Positions 61,200 to 64,000 of a stretch of 64,000 nt of DNA are shown one piece after another. The stretch comes from Massilia sp. erpn (GTDB lineage: Bacteria > Pseudomonadota > Gammaproteobacteria > Burkholderiales > Burkholderiaceae_D), in NCBI RefSeq assembly GCF_024400215.1, contig NZ_CP053748.1, positions 4,092,001 to 4,156,000 of the forward strand. Reading direction: 5' to 3'. A program made the position numbers and the translations under genes. The notes below the pieces were generated by a model. The model searched no databases and was not told the DNA's origin. It saw nothing but the letters and a program-made list of their open reading frames with translations. Each line of letters begins with the position of its first letter. The first letter of the stretch is position 1.

Positions 61200-61631
61200 A
61201 TGAAATCCACGCTGCGCACTTACGCCATGCAACTGGCCGCCATCGGCGCGGTCCTGCTGCTGGCCTTCTGGCAGACGCAAGCCGGGGATAGCCAGGCGGC
61301 GGCCGTCTCCGCGCCGTCCGATATGCGCTGCACCGCGCATGGCCAGATCCATTACCGGGGCGCGGCCCCCAGCTTCCACTGCGACCTGGCCGAAATGTTC
61401 GCCCTCGCATCGGCCCAGGAACAGCGCGGTCATATCAGCACCATGTTCGTGCGCGATAGCGGCGCGGCCGGCGAGCACTGGATTCCGGCCGCACAGGCCC
61501 AATACATCGGCCGCCAGCCGCGCCAGCCCCTGCTGGCCTTCGCCGACCAGCAGCATGCGCTGGATTACGCCAGCCGCAACGGCATCCAGACCATGCCCTA
61601 CAGCCTGGCCTTGCTGGGCATCCGCGACTGA
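61200..61631 (+). CDS. divergent NosL-like copper-binding protein
   Basis: This 143-residue protein has an N-terminal export segment (about residues 10-30, not a lipoprotein) and then DMRCTAHGQIHY and FHCDLAEMFALASAQEQRG. These align with SCSLDGM and YYCDVMELFGTVFAPEQKR of the nosL product at 15555. The second half also aligns (HWIPAAQAQYIGRQ; PLLAFADQQHALDYAS). It is therefore a NosL paralogue with a changed metal loop (no GM), next to a carbonic anhydrase. Its role may be copper or other metal delivery; this is inference. Confidence 0.7.
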   Translation: MKSTLRTYAMQLAAIGAVLLLAFWQTQAGDSQAAAVSAPSDMRCTAHGQIHYRGAAPSFHCDLAEMFALASAQEQRGHISTMFVRDSGAAGEHWIPAAQAQYIGRQPRQPLLAFADQQHALDYASRNGIQTMPYSLALLGIRD

Positions 61632-61739
61632 CGCTGCCGCCGGAGCTGGCTGCGGCACGCCGCGCATTTCATCAAATCCCCACCGTCAGACAAAACTGTA
61701 TACTCTGCACCTTCGCTTTCATGATGAAATGGAGATGCT

Positions 61740-64000
61740 TTGCCGCGCGTCTTACTGGCCTTATTACTTTGCTGGCTGTCCCTTGCCGCCCATGCTGCGC
61801 CTACGGCCGACAAGGAATCCTACGAGCGGCGCCGCTGGACGCTGGCGGACGGTGCGCCGCAGCAGGTGACTACCCTGGCCCAGACGGAGGATGGCATGCT
61901 GTGGTTTGCCTCTCCCAACGGGATCTATACTTTCGACGGCATCCGCTTCCGGCGCGCGACCGCCATTTATGGCCAGCGTATCCCCTCGGTCAATATCTCG
62001 GCCATGAGGCAAGTGCCTGGCGGCTTGGCCCTGGCCTACCAGTTCGGCGGCGTGAGCATTTTCACCCGTTCGGGCGCCACGCACTATGTGGCCGGAAAGG
62101 ACTATCCGTCCGGCTCGACGCAGAGCCTCACCGTCGACAAGCAGGGTGTCCTGCATGCGCTGACCAGTTCCGGCCTGGTGCGTCTGCGCAAGGGACGCTG
62201 GGAACCGTTCGGCCAGGATAAGTCTCTGCCAGGCTTGATCTCGCATATCAAATTCGACAGCGACGGTACTTTATGGGGCAACATCAATCAGGGCTACTAC
62301 GCCATGCCGCGCGGTTCGGACAGTTTTCGCCATGTCCTCGATCTGAATCCGGTGAAAACGACTTCCGTGGGCGGACGCGTGATTGCGCTACTGCCAGGTA
62401 CCGGCTTCATGGAGCTGTCCGCATCCCAGGCGCCCCGGCTGATCCGGGTCGATGAACCCGAGCGCTACAAACATTTTCTATTCAAGGGGCCGCATGGCAG
62501 CCTGTGGACCGCGCGCGACAATGGTTTTGCGCGCATGGCATATGGGCCCGACGGCGTGCTGCATGCGGTTGAGATCTTTGCCAACGACAGCCGATCGGAT
62601 GGCATTCCGCTGGGTGCTTATCTGGACCGGGAAGCGAATCTGTGGGTCACCACCATGGATGGGGTAGAGCGCTACCGGCGCCACCGCCTCCATCTGGCCG
62701 ATACCCCCAGTGATGGCTATTACTGGCTGGCGCAGCGCGGGATGGGCGATGAACTATGGCTGGGAGGTGATAACGCGCCGCTCGCCAGGATGGGGGCTGA
62801 TGGCCTCATGCATCCAATGGAAGCAAAGCAGCCTGCCGTCCTCTATCGCCAGGCTGAAGACCATGTCTGGGTTGCCAGCAAGCCCTGGCTCTGGGAATAC
62901 CATGGCAAGGAAGTGCGCCGCTGGGAGATGCCGCCAGAACTGGCCGGACGGCGCGACATCCAGAGCATGACTGCCGACCGCCATGGCCAGCTGCTGGTAT
63001 CCATCATTCGCAGTGGGCTATGGCGCTTCAGCGAGGGCCATTGGACGCGGGACGAGCGGCTGGCCGGCATCGCCGATGCGACGCCCATCGGCATGCTGAC
63101 CACGTCCAGCGGCCGGATATGGCTGGGCCTTACGGGGAACCGCCTCGGCGAGTTGACGGACACCGGCGTCAAGCTGCTGGCTTCCGATGCGGGTCTGAAA
63201 ATCGGCAATATATTGAGCCTGTTCGAGCGCCAGGGGCGGCTGCTGGCCGGTGGCGATTTCGGCGTGGCCTGGATTGACGGCGGCAGGGCGCATGCCTTAC
63301 AGCCCTGGCGAAAGGAGAGCTTCCGCCGCGTTACCGGCATGGTGAGCGACGCGATGGGCAATCTCTGGCTGCATGGCGACGATGGCCTGTTCCGCGTGGC
63401 GACTGGAGAGCTGGAACGCTTCTGGCGCGATCCACGCCAGCCGGTCGAGTGGGAATTGTTCAATTTCGAAGATGGATTGCACGGGCTGGCCGCGGCGATC
63501 CGGCCACTGCCATCGCTGACGGTGGCGAATGGCGGGCGCATTTACTACGCCACCTTTTCCCAGGTGGGCTGGATCGATCCGGCCGCGATCAGCCGCAATC
63601 CGCGCCCGCCCAGCGTCATCATCGAGCAGTTGCGCGCCGGCCAGAATGTCTATGAACCGGCGAACGGCATGCCGCTGCCCGAGCGCACCACGGCCATCGA
63701 TATCGGCTTCACGGCGACCGCCTTATCCATCCCCGAACGGGTACGCCTGCGCTACCAGCTGGATGGCGTGGATGCCGACTGGCGCGAAGTCGAGCGCGAA
63801 CGCGGCGCCCATTACACCAATCTGGCCCCCGGCCAGTATCGCTTCCGCGTCATCGCCGCCAACGAGGATGGGGTATGGAATATGACCGGGGCCGAGCTGC
63901 GTTTCGAGATCAAGCCCGCCGTATGGCAAACCACCTGGTTCCGCGCGCTGGCAGCCCTGATCGCGCTGGCCTTGCTGGTCTGGCTATACCGCTGGCGGGT
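61740..64000 (+). CDS. two-component-type propeller sensor protein (partial, C-terminus beyond window)
   Basis: The first 753 residues are visible. I start at TTG 61740 (Shine-Dalgarno GGAGA), giving a signal-like segment ending AAHA. Then come regulator-propeller repeats (TLAQTEDGMLWFASPNGIYTFDG; DREANLWVTTMDGVERY; SDAMGNLWLHGDDGLFRV) forming two seven-bladed propellers, a Y_Y_Y domain (LRYQLDGVDADWREVERER; APGQYRFRVIA) and a TM helix near 64000. The output domain (histidine kinase or diguanylate cyclase) lies outside the window. Confidence 0.85.
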   Translation, partial: MPRVLLALLLCWLSLAAHAAPTADKESYERRRWTLADGAPQQVTTLAQTEDGMLWFASPNGIYTFDGIRFRRATAIYGQRIPSVNISAMRQVPGGLALAYQFGGVSIFTRSGATHYVAGKDYPSGSTQSLTVDKQGVLHALTSSGLVRLRKGRWEPFGQDKSLPGLISHIKFDSDGTLWGNINQGYYAMPRGSDSFRHVLDLNPVKTTSVGGRVIALLPGTGFMELSASQAPRLIRVDEPERYKHFLFKGPHGSLWTARDNGFARMAYGPDGVLHAVEIFANDSRSDGIPLGAYLDREANLWVTTMDGVERYRRHRLHLADTPSDGYYWLAQRGMGDELWLGGDNAPLARMGADGLMHPMEAKQPAVLYRQAEDHVWVASKPWLWEYHGKEVRRWEMPPELAGRRDIQSMTADRHGQLLVSIIRSGLWRFSEGHWTRDERLAGIADATPIGMLTTSSGRIWLGLTGNRLGELTDTGVKLLASDAGLKIGNILSLFERQGRLLAGGDFGVAWIDGGRAHALQPWRKESFRRVTGMVSDAMGNLWLHGDDGLFRVATGELERFWRDPRQPVEWELFNFEDGLHGLAAAIRPLPSLTVANGGRIYYATFSQVGWIDPAAISRNPRPPSVIIEQLRAGQNVYEPANGMPLPERTTAIDIGFTATALSIPERVRLRYQLDGVDADWREVERERGAHYTNLAPGQYRFRVIAANEDGVWNMTGAELRFEIKPAVWQTTWFRALAALIALALLVWLYRWR

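Overview
The window is about 64 kb of GC-rich DNA from a betaproteobacterium, most likely an Oxalobacteraceae of the Massilia/Duganella/Janthinobacterium type. The basis is the high GC, the PEP-CTERM surface protein, the RayT/REP element and a denitrification gene set arranged in betaproteobacterial fashion. No rRNA, tRNA, CRISPR array or phage was seen. The dominant theme is a denitrification and anaerobic-metabolism region.

Left part (1-8.1 kb): a metal-type uptake cluster on the minus strand (two DUF3526-type ABC permeases, ABC ATPase, TonB receptor) with two direct-repeat palindromes upstream and a Zur/Fur-type regulator beside it. An aromatic amino acid permease follows, then a lone protein that aligns by eye with the ExoY/edema-factor class of nucleotidyl cyclases.

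Nos region (8.2-17.8 kb): an FNR/DNR box, then nosZ-nosR-nosD-nosF-nosY-nosL-cytochrome c-apbE, ended by a strong terminator. nosZ comes first. It has a Tat signal with a lipobox and an unusual CuA-loop residue.

Accessory region (17.9-34.7 kb): a secreted zinc phospholipase C-like protein with a parvulin chaperone and a small partner; a two-gene minus-strand unit (HAD phosphatase, membrane protein); a Fur-controlled xenosiderophore uptake cluster (TonB receptor, RhtX/FptX-type MFS, flavin monooxygenase, AraC regulator); an M43-type metalloprotease fused to a seven-repeat lectin-like propeller; a PEP-CTERM protein; AMP nucleosidase, whose start codon sits in a perfect hairpin; and a RayT transposase flanked by REP-type inverted repeats.

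Anaerobic region (34.7-47.1 kb): an FNR/DNR box at 37.71 kb lies between two divergent units. One is hemerythrin-DUF2249, a polytopic membrane protein and a PaaX-like regulator. The other is ubiU-ubiV-ubiT (O2-independent ubiquinone synthesis), a DGC-domain protein and a phenylpyruvate/indolepyruvate decarboxylase. A lower-GC patch with a transposase remnant interrupts (42.3-44.0 kb). Then comes anaerobic ribonucleotide reductase, with the glycyl-radical domain encoded as a separate 65-residue protein between nrdD and nrdG.

Denitrification region (47.1-61.6 kb): nirK (with fused cytochrome c)-nirV-SCO, SirB2-like, DUF2249, quinol-type norZ diverging from an NsrR-type regulator, then narK1-narK2-hemN-dnr, a chemoreceptor, a beta-carbonic anhydrase and a second, divergent NosL-like protein. 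The window ends inside a large ligand-propeller sensor protein. Together these genes give nitrate/nitrite transport, nitrite to NO to N2O to N2 reduction, NO sensing and detoxification, and anaerobic heme, quinone and dNTP synthesis. No nitrate reductase genes lie in this window.
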